Below are positions 9,901 to 20,149 of a stretch of 46,924 nucleotides of DNA, in pieces. The notes under the pieces were generated by a model. That model worked only from the letters and a program-made list of their open reading frames with translations. It searched no databases and was not told the origin of the DNA. This DNA is from Pinguiococcus pyrenoidosus (taxonomy: Eukaryota; Sar; Pinguiophyceae; Pinguiochrysidales; Pinguiochrysidaceae), in assembly GCA_019677205.1 (NCBI GenBank), contig JAAMXY010001643.1, forward strand, positions 1 through 46,924. Reading direction: 5' to 3'. Numbering within the stretch: the stretch's first letter is position 1; every line of letters starts with the position of its first letter. A program made the translations under genes and the position numbers.

Positions 9901-12900
9901 CGAAGTCATCAAGGTTGCTGAGCTCTTCGTCTTTGATGCGCTGTCGCTCGTCTCTCGGGCCGTGGAAACGGACACAGCGCATGCTGGGGCAGAATCGGTC
10001 CATCTCCTGGAGCCAATTGCTCAGGACGCTGAGTGGCACCACAATCAGGTGTGGACCACTGGCTTTGAGCGTGTCACGCAGGTACGCGATGAAGGCAATA
10101 GTCTGGAGTGTCTTCCCCAGGCCCATCTGGTCCCCCAGGATACTGTTCACGCCACATTTGTACATGTGGACGAGCCAGCTCAGACCAGTGATCTGGTGCT
10201 TGTGCAGCGTCGCCCTCACCGTAGTCGATGGCTCGACGGTCTCAAAATCAGAGCTTGATCTGGGCGCTGAGGCCGAAGCCTTCGTGCCGTCGATCGTCAG
10301 TCCATTCAAGCTATTCGACGAACTCCTGGTGCCTATCTTGATTGAGCGTGCCGCTGGGGCATCGCCATCCCCCGCAGAAGCAGAACCGGCCGCTTCCGCA
10401 ACCGAGCGCTCCTCCGCCTCCTTCACAACGCCAATCGTGCTGAGATAACCGGCTGTCGCTCCCGGGGTTATTACGCTGTCAGGTATTCGGGCGACTCCGG
10501 CATCTTCAACGCGGTCCTGACCAAGCAGAGGTGCTCCTCCCAACTCCATACCCGCGGAGGAGGACGTGCTCATCATTGGCTCCGGATCCAGGTCCACGAT
10601 CTGCTCACCCAGGCCACTCAGCAGCTCCCTCACTTTCTCTCGGCGGAGATCCTCCACATCTTCACGAGCGGTCTTGAGGATGTTGATAGCGTCAATCCAC
10701 GCCTTTTCGGTAAGATTGTAAAGGTTCTCGCACTTGTCCATCACGTTGGGAATCTCTTCCCTGCAGCTTTCAATGGCATCAGCAACGGCGATGTCGAATG
10801 AGTCGGCCAGATTCGGGTCATTCGCGGGCACTCTTCCTGACCAAGTGTCCGGCGCCGTCTGCTTCTCGAGTGCTTCTCGCAACGCTTCGAGTTTCTGAAT
10901 TTCGGCGGTCATGCGGCTCCTTTGGGGATCTGCGCCGCTGGACTTCGCACCCTTGTCGCGCTTCTTCGCTTCTCTCGGTTTAGCTTTGGGCGTCGCCGCC
11001 GGAAGCTGATCTCTACCATCACCTGGATAGCTTTGCGCGGAGGCAGAGCGGTCCTCCAGCGATGCGTGGGCGTGTCGGTGCCCCCCCGGTCCAGACATCC
11101 ACGCGGACGCAGCTGCATCCGGATTCGGGCCAGTCTCAGGAGCCGCCGACGGCTGCAAACTCCCCGGATGCACCATGTGCTGCTGCCGTGCTGTATGCTG
11201 ATCCGGTAGCGGGTTCATGCGTGAATGCGCTATCGTTGCGCCGGGGTAGTTCGGATGCATCAGGCCTGCTGGCTGCATCCGTCCCTGCGAGGCTACGCCC
11301 TGAGGCGTCGGATGTGGATGCTGCATCATCTGGCTCTGCATGTGCGGATGCGGATATCCTGGATGCGCGCTCATCTGCGGGTATCCGGAGGCTGGAAGCC
11401 TTCCAGGTTGGAAGCCATGTGCGTGGATGCCAACGGGAGCGATGCTGACGGATTGCATTGGCATCTGGTGGTAGCCCATCTGATTCATGTTCGTGCCATC
11501 GGGTACGCCAGCATGAAGCATGCCGTGCTGGTTCGATCCGTGCACCGCAATCCCGTGATGGGCCATCTGACCATGTGCTGGTAATCCTGCGTGCATCGGC
11601 ATTCCTGGGACTGCCGAAGGAGGCAATCCTACTGGCTGCAAAGAAGCGCACCCCATCTGGATCGGCATCATCCCGTGCTGGTGGGGATTTCCGTGCCTCA
11701 TGACTGGACTAGGTGCTTGCCTGGTCATTCCTTGCGGGGCGTATCCGCCACTCATGCGCGAGCCGGTAGGATCCACCGCCTGATGTTGCGCATCCCGCGG
11801 ATGCGAGCTCGGCACGTCGCGCTCAGCTTGCACTTCAGACTGCCTTTCCTCGGGCCTCTCCACAGAGGCTTTGGCCTCCAACTCTCGCCGCCTCTGCCTT
11901 TCCTTCTTGGCCACGTCTCTCATGTGCGCCGCCAGGTCCCTTCGCAGGGTCTCGAGACGCTTGCGGATGCTTCTCAGCTTCGAGGCTCTTATGTCTCTTT
12001 GCAGAGCGAATCGCATCAGAAGACTTCGCTGCAGCGTCAGGCGATTCCACGCTTGCTTGGCTTCACGTCTCGCTTGCTGCAGGTTCTCATCGCTGTCCAT
12101 CAGCATTCGGATAATCCCTGTGCTGGGGTGGTCGCTGTGGTGGACCAGCTTCTTCTCCAGAGCAGGATCCAGCTGCGGTACAGCATCGGCCTTCATCTCT
12201 CCTCCTGTTTCGTCCTCGGCCAGACTACCGCTTGAGCTTACTTGCGCAAGCGACGCACCATCGATGCTCTCCCCACGCTGGACAGAGTCTCTTGTTGACT
12301 CCAGCGAGGTTAGGGAGCCATACGATTGACTGACCGTGATCTCGTCTGCTTCTCTAGGCGGTGCTTCTGCAGCCGCCAGGCTCTGCGAAGCGAGATTCGG
12401 CTGAAGCGAGGCGCCGTTGTCGAGAAGGATTGCACGCAAAGGCGCTTGCTCCTTGAACAAAGAGACAGCTTCCAAGTTGCTTGAGCCGTCCTGTCGATTC
12501 TCATTCGGAGCGGTGCCTTGCGCTGCGCCGAGGACATCATCTTCTTCAGTGGCTGCGTTCGTCTTGTCCGCGGACGGTACCGCTTGCCGCTCTTCAGGCC
12601 CAATGTCATCCGGTCCGGCAAGCTGCTGAGAAGCGGGGCCTCCCTCTGATTCTCCTGCGTTCAATCTTATCAGCGCCCCTTGCAGCTCGTTGAGCATTTG
12701 GGGAGCGACAGGAAGATTCAGCTGCTGCGAGTTTCCACCCGTGTCTCCTGCTTCCCCGAGGTGTACGCGGTTCCCAGCACCGTCCTGATTCCCATCCACT
12801 TCTTGGTCTGCAGCGGCGTCGCCGGTGGACTGTGTCGTGCTGTTCCGACGGGAACGGGAGGTCTGCGCCCGGGTCACCACCTTCTTCGAACGCGCATAGT

Positions 12901-15277
12901 CTTTGACCTCGAACTGCCGTCGAGATGACACCCTATCCGCCGCAGTTGGATTCCGGTAATGAAGCAGCAACCACGTCCGCAATCTCTCTTGAACCTCGCG
13001 CGTCCTCTTCATGATCTCCGTGTTTATGTGCAGTGCGTCTCCCTTGTTGACCAAGCGATCAAGCCAGTCCAAGGCATCCACGGCGAAGGTCATCGAAAAG
13101 TTTGCATACGGATTCAGAGCCTCGTGGAACCAGTCTTTCCTCATCTGTCGCTTCAATGGCAAGCTTGCTTTCTCGAGCGGCCGCAACTCTTCCTCTCCCC
13201 AGACAGGGGACCGCGCCGAAGGCCTTGGCTTCGGCTCTGGTAATGCCTGCCCGTTGAGGGCACTCTGCAGAGAAGGTCGTCGCCGGACGATGTCTTGCAA
13301 CGTGCGCTTCCACATCTTATCATAGTGATCCTGAGGGCAGAACTGCCTAGTGATCAGCCGTATCTTCGATGTCCTGGGGTCTACATAGGACACGCGCACG
13401 AGATTGTCCGCCGGCGTGTTTCCCTTCTTGGCATACGAACAGGCATCCTTGATCAAGGCCGGCGCTGGAACAACGAAGGTTCCTGCTTGGAGCCGCATCG
13501 CCGTCACGCGGTCCACTTCGGAGGGCCTCGCACCTGCACGCTCCAAGAAGTACAAGTGCTTCCACGTGATGACGCCCGGAGCCACGGCCTTCGGCAGAGC
13601 ATTCTCCTCGAATCGGATCCCCGGCCACACTACCTTGTAAGACGCAAGCTCGTCCCCACCATCCTCCTCGGTAAGTTCGTACCCAAGTGCTTCCTTCTCT
13701 CCGAGCACCTCGCCGGAGTCAGGATCAAGTAGAAGCGGAGGATTGGATTCCTCATGCAGGGTTGGGTGCGCATCTGGCGGACTCGCAACGTGCCCGATGA
13801 TCGTGTACGGACAGATTCCGTACTCGTCTACGTACGCGTCCGGAGGGAGTAGGCCCGCCCGAATCAGCAGCTTCACCACTTCGATTGGCGTCGTCGTGGC
13901 CGTGAAAAAGGCGTTCCCCTGCTGCCGGTGACCCTTCGGTCCGGCCGCCCTGCCAGTCCCCGGGGACCTGGTGGATGTCTTCCATGCTTCCATCATCATG
14001 CGCCGCTCCTTCTGAAGAAAGTAGTTGTCGTCCTCCGGCAGGAATGGCGTCAGGATCGCGATGCGCTCTTCCATGAAATCATCCCGCTTCATCTTTTTTT
14101 CTTCCATTTCCTGCCGCAATGCCCGATTGTGCGAGTTCCACGCCTGATTCAGGCTCTCATTCATCTTCACGGCTTTCTGCCTCTCCGCCTGGCGAAGCGA
14201 GAGATACGCAGCATGCTCCCGCGCCCGACCGTCACGGTAGTCTCGGCCTCTCCTTCTCGGTGTCATGACCTTCAGCCCCTGGCCCTTAAGTCTGCCGTCG
14301 CCGCCCTTGCCCTTCTCGAAGGACAACGCCGCTGCTTCCGCTCGTTTGATGCGATCTATGTAGTCCGGGTGGAAGCGGTACTGCGACCCGTTCTTCTCAA
14401 GAACACTTTGTGCGATCAGCCGCTGCATCGCCTGCACGTCGGTTGAGGAGACGCTGAGCTAGGGCGCCACCAGATAGCAAAGCTGCGTTCCGTACCTTCA
14501 GAGTCAACGAGTTGAAAGAGGCCCGCTGCTTCTGCTTCACCTCTGGGCAAACGGACATCAGGCTTTTCCGTATTGCCGGCAGGGTGAAGCCATCCCGAGC
14601 AGCGCGTCCTCCGTGGGTGGCGCCCAGGTTGCTGATCGCGTCCATGCACATATCGGCATACGTTCTGTTGCCCTTGGCTTTCCCTTTCTTCTGCTGATCC
14701 AATGCAGACTCCGCGGCCTGGCCTGGGGCTTGCGCAGTACTCGGCACGCTCGCTCCAGGCCCTGGCACGATCAGCTTGCGCCCCGGGGCCGGCTCAGGCC
14801 CGACGTAGACGTGGTAGTCGTCCCCAAGCGTCTCCACGAAGAAAAGGCCCGGATCGGACTCGTACTCGACGGTGAAGGTGTCCGTCTCGGCGTGATACCT
14901 GTCGTGCGAGCGTTCGGAAGGCGTTTAGGTGCGGGACGGCATCGGCGTGGGCGCATCGAAACCGGAAGCCGCAGGACGCGAGCCGATGTTCTGCCAGAGG
15001 CTGCGGCTTACAGCGATCTTCTTCGGTCTTTTGCAAGCACACGCAGAAAAGGCCGGCCTTTCGCGGCGCCACGCACGCTAATCCATTCTTGAGAGCTCCA
15101 CAGAGTCGCTGGCAATGGCGTTGCGCGGAAAGCGTCGGCGTACCTGCGGACGACGGCCTCAAAATACTGCGCTTCGCCATGATAGTACACAGCTACGCGC
15201 CGGCCTTCGAGAGCCGCGCCCATCGGCCCGGTATCGGGCGGCGCCCAGTGCTCCGAGGGGCCTAGAGGCGCCGCCAT
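6929..15277 (-). CDS. Large ISWI-like chromatin remodeler with Tudor-like, H15 winged-helix, SNF2 ATPase and PHD-type zinc domains
   Basis: Three exons on the minus strand, 15277-15144, 14898-14496 and 14431-6929 (introns 245 and 64 nt), give about 2679 residues. Exon 1 and the start of exon 2 join into a Tudor-like strand pattern (RVAVYYHGEAQYFEAVV, then DTFTVEYESD). Exons 2 and 3 join into a linker-histone H15-type winged helix (TYADMCMDAISNLGATHGG to MQRLIAQSVLEKNGSQYRFH, about residues 124-200). A long linker follows, with a Met/His/Pro/Gln-rich tract (about 1090-1300). The SNF2 ATPase has GDQMGLGKT near 10130, DEGHRLKN near 9810 and the helicase C block ending AHRIGQTKPVTIFR near 8880. 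After it, LKAMIRFGANAV and DISDADLDVLL match the ISWI-specific AutoN/NegC neighbourhood. Around 8190-7700 lie Cys/His zinc-binding clusters of PHD type (CTFCPRVYHDECL, CISCPIALCEDCLP). The tail is Lys-rich, then ends with a short folded segment. It should slide or space nucleosomes in the nucleus. Confidence 0.93.
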
Positions 15278-16022
15278 GGCCGCCTTAGGGGGGATGCGAG
15301 TGTGCAAGGTGGCGGGCCGCTCCAAGTCGCAAAACGACACGCAGAGAAGACCGAAAGCGCGCGCGCAGCAAAGTGCGTCGGAGCGCCTTCCGCTTTGCTG
15401 TTCTGCACACAAAATTAGCTGCTTCGGTCTCCTCCTGTGCTTTGGCGGCGCAAGCGCCTTCCCGGCCAGCGGTTGGCCTAGTATGCCCGTATAACGCCAG
15501 CCCGGGCGAACTGCTGATCTTTCGTTTTCAAAACCGGGGCGCGACCCAATGGTCCGACACATCGTGTGTACCCGCCTCCCAAGGGCCAATGCGTGGCCCG
15601 GTGGGCCCGAGAAGGCGCTTCTCTGTGAACCCATTGTACGCGGGAAGCATCCAACCTGGAACGATTGCAATGATTCCGCGTCATCGCCCCGCGAATCCGC
15701 CCCATAGATGCGCAGCATTCACCCGTCCGGAATCTGCCTTCCTGTGTCAACCGCTCGCCGCTTGGGCCGTGGAAGCGCGCTTCTGCTGTCCGCACGTTCA
15801 GCCCAAGGCCAGCCCGCAAACGCGGTCGAGCGCGGACGAGGGAGCCCGGCGCTCAGCCGGTGTCGCGCGCGTCTGCTGCACGACTCGGCTGGCCTCAGCT
15901 CCACCCGCGCAAAAGCGGCGGGCCGTGATCCGCGGGGCGCTCCCGCGGTTTGCCGACGGGCACAGAGGCCGCGGAGCAGCTTTTGTAAATGAGCGCCACG
16001 CGCCTTGGAGTCGGAGACGATC
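15278..16022. other. Divergent promoter region, 745 nt
   Basis: This is the shared upstream region of the remodeler (leftward) and MED31 (rightward). Long open frames on both strands here are a by-product of high GC content and lack any recognisable motif. No TATA box stands out. I found no RNA gene or repeat. Confidence 0.5.
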
Positions 16023-16464
16023 ATGCAGGGCACCAGCGATCTGCCAGATGACGCGTCCCGGTTCCAGCTGGAGCTCGAGTTCGTTCAGCTGCTCGGCAGC
16101 TCCGAGTATCTTCACCGTACGTCGTATCTTGACCACGGATCTGCGCCGCGCCCCCCGCCCTCGCTGACCTGCGCGCTGCTTCGCTGCCGCAGATATTGCG
16201 CAGGCTGGGTACCTCGAGGATCCCGCCTTCATGGCGTTCTTGAAGTATCTGCAGTACTGGAAGCAGCCGGAGTACGTGCGCTATATCCAGTATCCCCACA
16301 GCCTGGGGTTCCTCGACATCCTCTGCGACGACGAGAATGACACCTTCCGGTCAAGTCTCAAAGACGCGGCCTTCCGGGACTTCATCCACAGTCAGCATTT
16401 CCTACACTGGCAGCACTACGCCGGCCAGCGAACGAATCCCATCGCAGACGAACATGAGGCATAG
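16023..16464 (+). CDS. MED31: Mediator complex subunit 31 (SOH1)
   Basis: Two exons, 16023-16116 and 16193-16464, with a 76-nt intron (GTACGT donor, CCGCAG acceptor), code for 121 residues. Exon 1 ends RFQLELEFVQLLGSSEYLH; exon 2 continues IAQAGYLEDPAFMAFLKYL, then QYWKQPEYVRYIQYPHSLGFL and FIHSQHFLHWQHYAGQR. This is the complete MED31 signature, including the LxWQHY end. MED31 sits in the middle module of Mediator and links transcription factors to RNA polymerase II. The ATG at 16023 is the first in frame; upstream in-frame codons lack an ATG. The length equals that of a minimal MED31. It is divergent from the remodeler gene, so two RNA polymerase II cofactors share one upstream region. Confidence 0.97.
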
Positions 16465-16886
16465 CCTTTCAGAAGGCCGAACAAAGGCGACGCAACAAGC
16501 ATTCCTTTCGGCCACTCATGCTTTTCTTCTCTTCTCAACTATTGGGCTCCCGAGAGAGAATGGTGGTGCTGCACAGGCAGCGCCACAACACCCGCCTTTA
16601 CGCAAAGACCTTCCCAAGGATTGAACCCCAAAAGCAGACCAGGAATGCTCCCCTTGTGACATTGACCAAGTCCACAGCATCCACGCGCACGCGCACGCGC
16701 ACGCGCACGCGCACGCGCAACCCTCGTTCATATGATGGACGCAGCAGAAGGGCCCTGCGCGGCCTTCCCCGAGCTGGTGCTGGCTCCGTGGCGAGCCCAC
16801 CCGATGCATCGGCTCTGTCCGCTTCTGGACAGAGCACGAGGCGCACTTGTCGCCAGGCAGAGGAGCGGGCATTGCGAGGTGTTGGA
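16465..16886. other. Spacer between MED31 and the methyltransferase gene
   Basis: The 422-nt spacer holds the six-copy ACGCGC repeat described separately. An upstream extension of the methyltransferase frame crosses it, but its translation is a low-complexity Thr-Arg run at the repeat, so I place the protein start downstream of it. Confidence 0.45.
16683..16718. repeat. Hexanucleotide microsatellite (ACGCGC)6
   Basis: Six exact tandem copies of ACGCGC lie about 170 nt upstream of the methyltransferase start. The alternating purine-pyrimidine CG/CA content is of the kind that can adopt Z-DNA. It may lie in the 5' untranslated region. Confidence 0.95.
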
Positions 16887-17660
16887 ATGTCTCAGAAGCT
16901 TGACGACGCTGATGCGGGCCTGGTGGCAGCAGCAGACACTGCAGAAGTTTGGGAAGATGATGGAGAGGACGATTGGATGCCCTTCCCGCCTGGAGACGGG
17001 GACGAGCGATCGCTAGGCCCCGTTGTGTTGACGCCGCCTCATATCGTTGACAAGCTGATCGGCAAGCTGGACTTGGACGGGACCTTCCGGGTGTATGACC
17101 TCGGGTCTGGGGACGGGGAACTTCTGCTAAAGGTCGCCGAGCAGACTGGGGCGCGTTGCGTCGGCTTCGAAATCAAGGAAGACCTCGTGCAGGCGGCGAA
17201 TAGAATGGCAGTGGAGCGGAAGGTAGGACAGGAATGGCTTCTTTTCGCAGTTGAGTGTCCTTGAGCTCAGTCAACGTGACGGGGCATGCCTTTTCCGTAG
17301 GTCAGTGACAAGGTGGTCTTTCGAGCGGAGGATCTGCTTGACGCGGAGCTGGTGTTGGGGGCGAAGACGGTCCTGATCATCTTCTTGACGCCGTGGGCGA
17401 TGAACCTTCTGGAGGACAAGCTAGCAGAGGCGCTCCAGGCGGGTTGCCGCGTGATTTCTTGTTGGTGGCCAGTCGACGGACTCATAAAGCGCGTCGGCTG
17501 TGATCGAGAAGAGCTGTGGGGAAACACTTATCTGTACTCGATGCCGAAGATGGAAGATCGAGATCAAGACCAAGATCAAGATGGAGATGCAGGTGTAGAT
17601 GAAGACGGAGATCGAGATAAGGCGGGGGAGAAGACCGGTGCAAAGGACGCCATTGGATGA
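16887..17660 (+). CDS. SAM-dependent protein lysine methyltransferase, FAM173/ATPSCKMT-like
   Basis: Two exons, 16887-17222 and 17301-17660, with a 78-nt intron (GTAGGA donor, CCGTAG acceptor), give 231 residues. The SAM-binding motif I is VYDLGSGDGELLL (about residues 69-81), followed by GARCVGFEIKEDLVQAANR. After the intron come VVFRAEDLLDAEL and a hydrophobic strand (VLIIFLTPWAMNLLEDKL) in place of the usual catalytic motif, then GCRVISCWWPV. This order fits the FAM173 family, whose animal members trimethylate a lysine on the c subunit of ATP synthase or on ANT in mitochondria. A mitochondrial presequence is not evident; the N-terminus is acidic instead. The C-terminus is an Asp/Gln/Lys repeat tract (DQDQDQDGD type, about 17553-17620) that looks like slippage-born sequence. 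The substrate is inferred from family only. Confidence 0.78.
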
Positions 17661-17845
17661 CAGAGGGTTGTTTCGCCAGTGTCGTCGCTTTTGCTCCAGA
17701 AGCGCTGGGTGCTCTGCGGTTTTTGCTGGCCCGCCTTCGTCATTCTGTCACGATCTGTATTGCGTGGCACCTGTACCGTGTGGCGAGGTGATGGCTCGCA
17801 ATCCAACTGCAAACCCGCAAGCTTTCAGAACAGGAGCCAGCCGCG

Positions 17846-19212
17846 CTACCAGGATACAGCCGCGGAGTGGCGCGCAGTCCACGCATCTACCTGTCCACTG
17901 AAGTAGGACAGCGCGGACTCGACCTCGTTCCGCATCGCCTGGCGACCCATATCACTATCGATTGTGTGACCTCCCCTCTTTACCAATCGGACATCGACCT
18001 TTGGAGCATCAATGACCTCCGCAAGACGCAGTGCAGTCTTGTACGGCACCTCGTCGTCGTCCATGCAATGCAGGATATGTACCGGGCACTTCAGCTTGAG
18101 CGCCCGCCCGTTCTCATCCACCTTCCGCCCGAAGATGAGATGATTCTTCGCGTCTTCCACAAAGTTACTCGTAATCTTGTACTCCCTCTGGCCCCACTCG
18201 ATGTCTGCAGCCCCTTTCTCGAGGAGGTCTTCTTTGAAGGCATCCCCAAGCGTGGGAAACAGCAGCTCCTCCGTGAAGTCCGGTCCCGACCCCATGGTGA
18301 CAACCCCGTGCACCAACTCGGGCTCGAGCTCTGCGAAGCGGAGTGCAAGCCAGCCTCCGACACCGGCGCCCACCAGCACCACCTTTTCGGTGGGGCTCAT
18401 CGACTTGGCTGGGGTTGGACACACACAGGGCGCATGGACACATGTGAGCCGCGCTGGGCTGCCATTGACCGGACCCAGCAAAGGAAGCTTACCGATATTG
18501 ATGGAGTCCCTGAGCCACCGACTGAGGGTCGCGTCGTCGAAGTCCCCCTGGGAGCGCGCGACGCCAAAGTAGTCGGCCGTCATGAACGCCTGACGGCCCG
18601 ACTGGCGACACATGTTGAAAAGATTGGCGGAGCGGAAGCCATTCTTCGTCCTGTTCAGGGGTGGCAGGTAGAACACCGTCGGACGTAGCTCCCCGAGATC
18701 CCGAAGCCCCGGGTCTACTCGTGGCTCTGGAGGCACCGTGTAGTCGAGCGCGAGATCGATCCCATCCTCGCATCGAAAGGGCACGTTCCGCTTGACCAAG
18801 GTTTGTTGCTGTCGAGCAGAGTAGGACGACGACTCTCCTTAGAGTTCTTCACATCATCTTGAGACTCTCTCACACGCACGATCGCGGCGCGGGGTCACGA
18901 ATTGGCGAGAAGACAGCCCACCAACCGTGAAGATACTGGATCCTCCGCCGAATTCACCGTTTCTCGACAGTGGTCCTCTCACAGAATTTGAACACCACTG
19001 CCAAGCGTCCGGGCCGCTTCACACCAAAATCCCTCTCCCCTCTCACGTACCACTGGCTTGGCCACGGTGCCCTCGTCGACCATCCAAGCTTCGCGGCCGA
19101 TCGCGCGACTGCCGGCCACGGCGGGGCGCTTGTTGGAATAGCGCCATGCATGGCCGCTCTGCACGGCCGCGCCGAAGACAAGGCAAAGTCCCACTACGCT
19201 GCGGACGAGCAT
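17846..19212 (-). CDS. Plastid-targeted alpha/beta hydrolase (ABHD10-like) lacking the nucleophile serine
   Basis: Three exons on the minus strand: 19212-19051, 18808-18493 and 18408-17846 (introns 242 and 84 nt), 346 residues. Exon 1 is a bipartite leader: hydrophobic MLVRSVVGLCLVFGAAVQSG, cleavage near HA, then WRYSNKRPAVAGSRAIGR. The donor at its end is GTACGTGAG. The mature part has LVKRNVPFRCEDGIDLALDY, a GVARSQGDFDDATLSRW block and the nucleophile elbow region VVLVGAGVGGWLALRFA. In the family the elbow is GxSxG; here it is GAGVG, with GGT coding Gly at about residue 175 where Ser belongs. The acid loop (HCMDDDEVPY) and the His loop (KRGGHTI) remain. The 84-nt intron keeps the frame open if retained. 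It is either a non-catalytic homologue or uses another nucleophile. The second acceptor was chosen to keep phase. Confidence 0.8.
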
Positions 19213-19444
19213 GATGTTGGATTCGGAAGGGGGGGAGACTTTCAGGAAAGTGGTGCAAGGCCTCGGCAACTCCGCTGAGACCGTACTTTGCGGCACGTTT
19301 AAAGCGCCGAAGTCGGTGGAACGCCGCGCGCTGTTGCCCTGTGACTCAGCTCTATCTGGACTTCAAACAGCCGAGTTTGCGGCAACTTCGAATCGACCTT
19401 ATCCTCGGGCTTTATGGCTGCTTAGCGAAGGATCTGGCCAGTAG

Positions 19445-19515
19445 AACATATTGAATATATGATATAAAAAAATTAGATTCGACAGAGACCCTTATTATAA
19501 AATTTCAAAATGTTT
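19445..19515. other. AT-rich island A
   Basis: A short stretch of nearly pure A/T (for example ATTGAATATATGATATAAAA) stands out sharply from surrounding DNA that is mostly above 55% GC. Three similar islands lie at 27484-27540, 32836-32890 and 42160-42205, all between genes. It has no coding potential. Confidence 0.6.
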
Positions 19516-19795
19516 GTGTCATCGCTGAAATAAGCGTAAGATATTTGAGAATCTCTCCATTGGGCTGTTTTGGACGGAGGCGAGCAACTGGTGACGTTTC
19601 CTGCCCTTTCGTGGTCTTCATTGGTCCATATAGTCATCGCTTCCTCACGCCATATTTCTGAAATTCGGCCGAACAAGCGGTGTGGGTTTTCCGACCCCAA
19701 TTTACACCAATCCCGAGGGGGATTAGCGACCAATGGGCTGCGTCTGAAATCGGTTCTCGGCGATGCCCGGTGTTCTACACCTCTGTCCCGCGAGG

Positions 19796-19826
<31 letters not shown>

Positions 19827-19838
19827 CGGCAATCGGCA
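19796..19838. repeat. Heptanucleotide tandem repeat, unit ATCGGCA
   Basis: Four exact copies of ATCGGCA are followed by one with an extra C (ATCCGGCA) and then one more exact copy. It lies about 310 nt upstream of the CASD1-like start. Confidence 0.9.
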
Positions 19839-20149
19839 CCGCGCCTTGTTTTCATTTTGTGATACTCCGTCACCTCTGTCGCCTCTGTCGCAAAGAACGA
19901 TTCCAGTTCGGCCGCGCGCACGCGCCCACCTGACGAGCCCTACACTCCTTCTGTGTCGCTCTGGCCACCCCATTGGTGGACACGAGCTCTCCGCGAAGAT
20001 GGCGCCGCCCAGCTGGGCCTTTGAGTACTCTCCGTCCGTCGCAGATGGCGGCGGGACCTGGGCCACTGCGGGCGCCTCAGCTCTGGTGCGATGCCTCTCT
20101 TCCGGCCTAGCCTCCGGCCGATCTCCGTCGCTTACCAACTCCTCAACCC

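Larger units (their letters stand above)
19213..20149. other. Divergent intergenic region, 937 nt
   Basis: This lies between the hydrolase (leftward) and the CASD1-like gene (rightward). It holds an AT-rich island (19445-19515) and an ATCGGCA heptamer repeat (19796-19838), both listed separately. An ATTGG (CCAAT on the other strand) lies at about 19972, 178 nt before the CASD1-like start. No gene is supported. Confidence 0.5.

Noticed and set aside
15373-16167. 264-codon plus-strand frame
   Set aside because: It overlaps MED31 exon 1 in another frame and has no domain; it is GC-driven.
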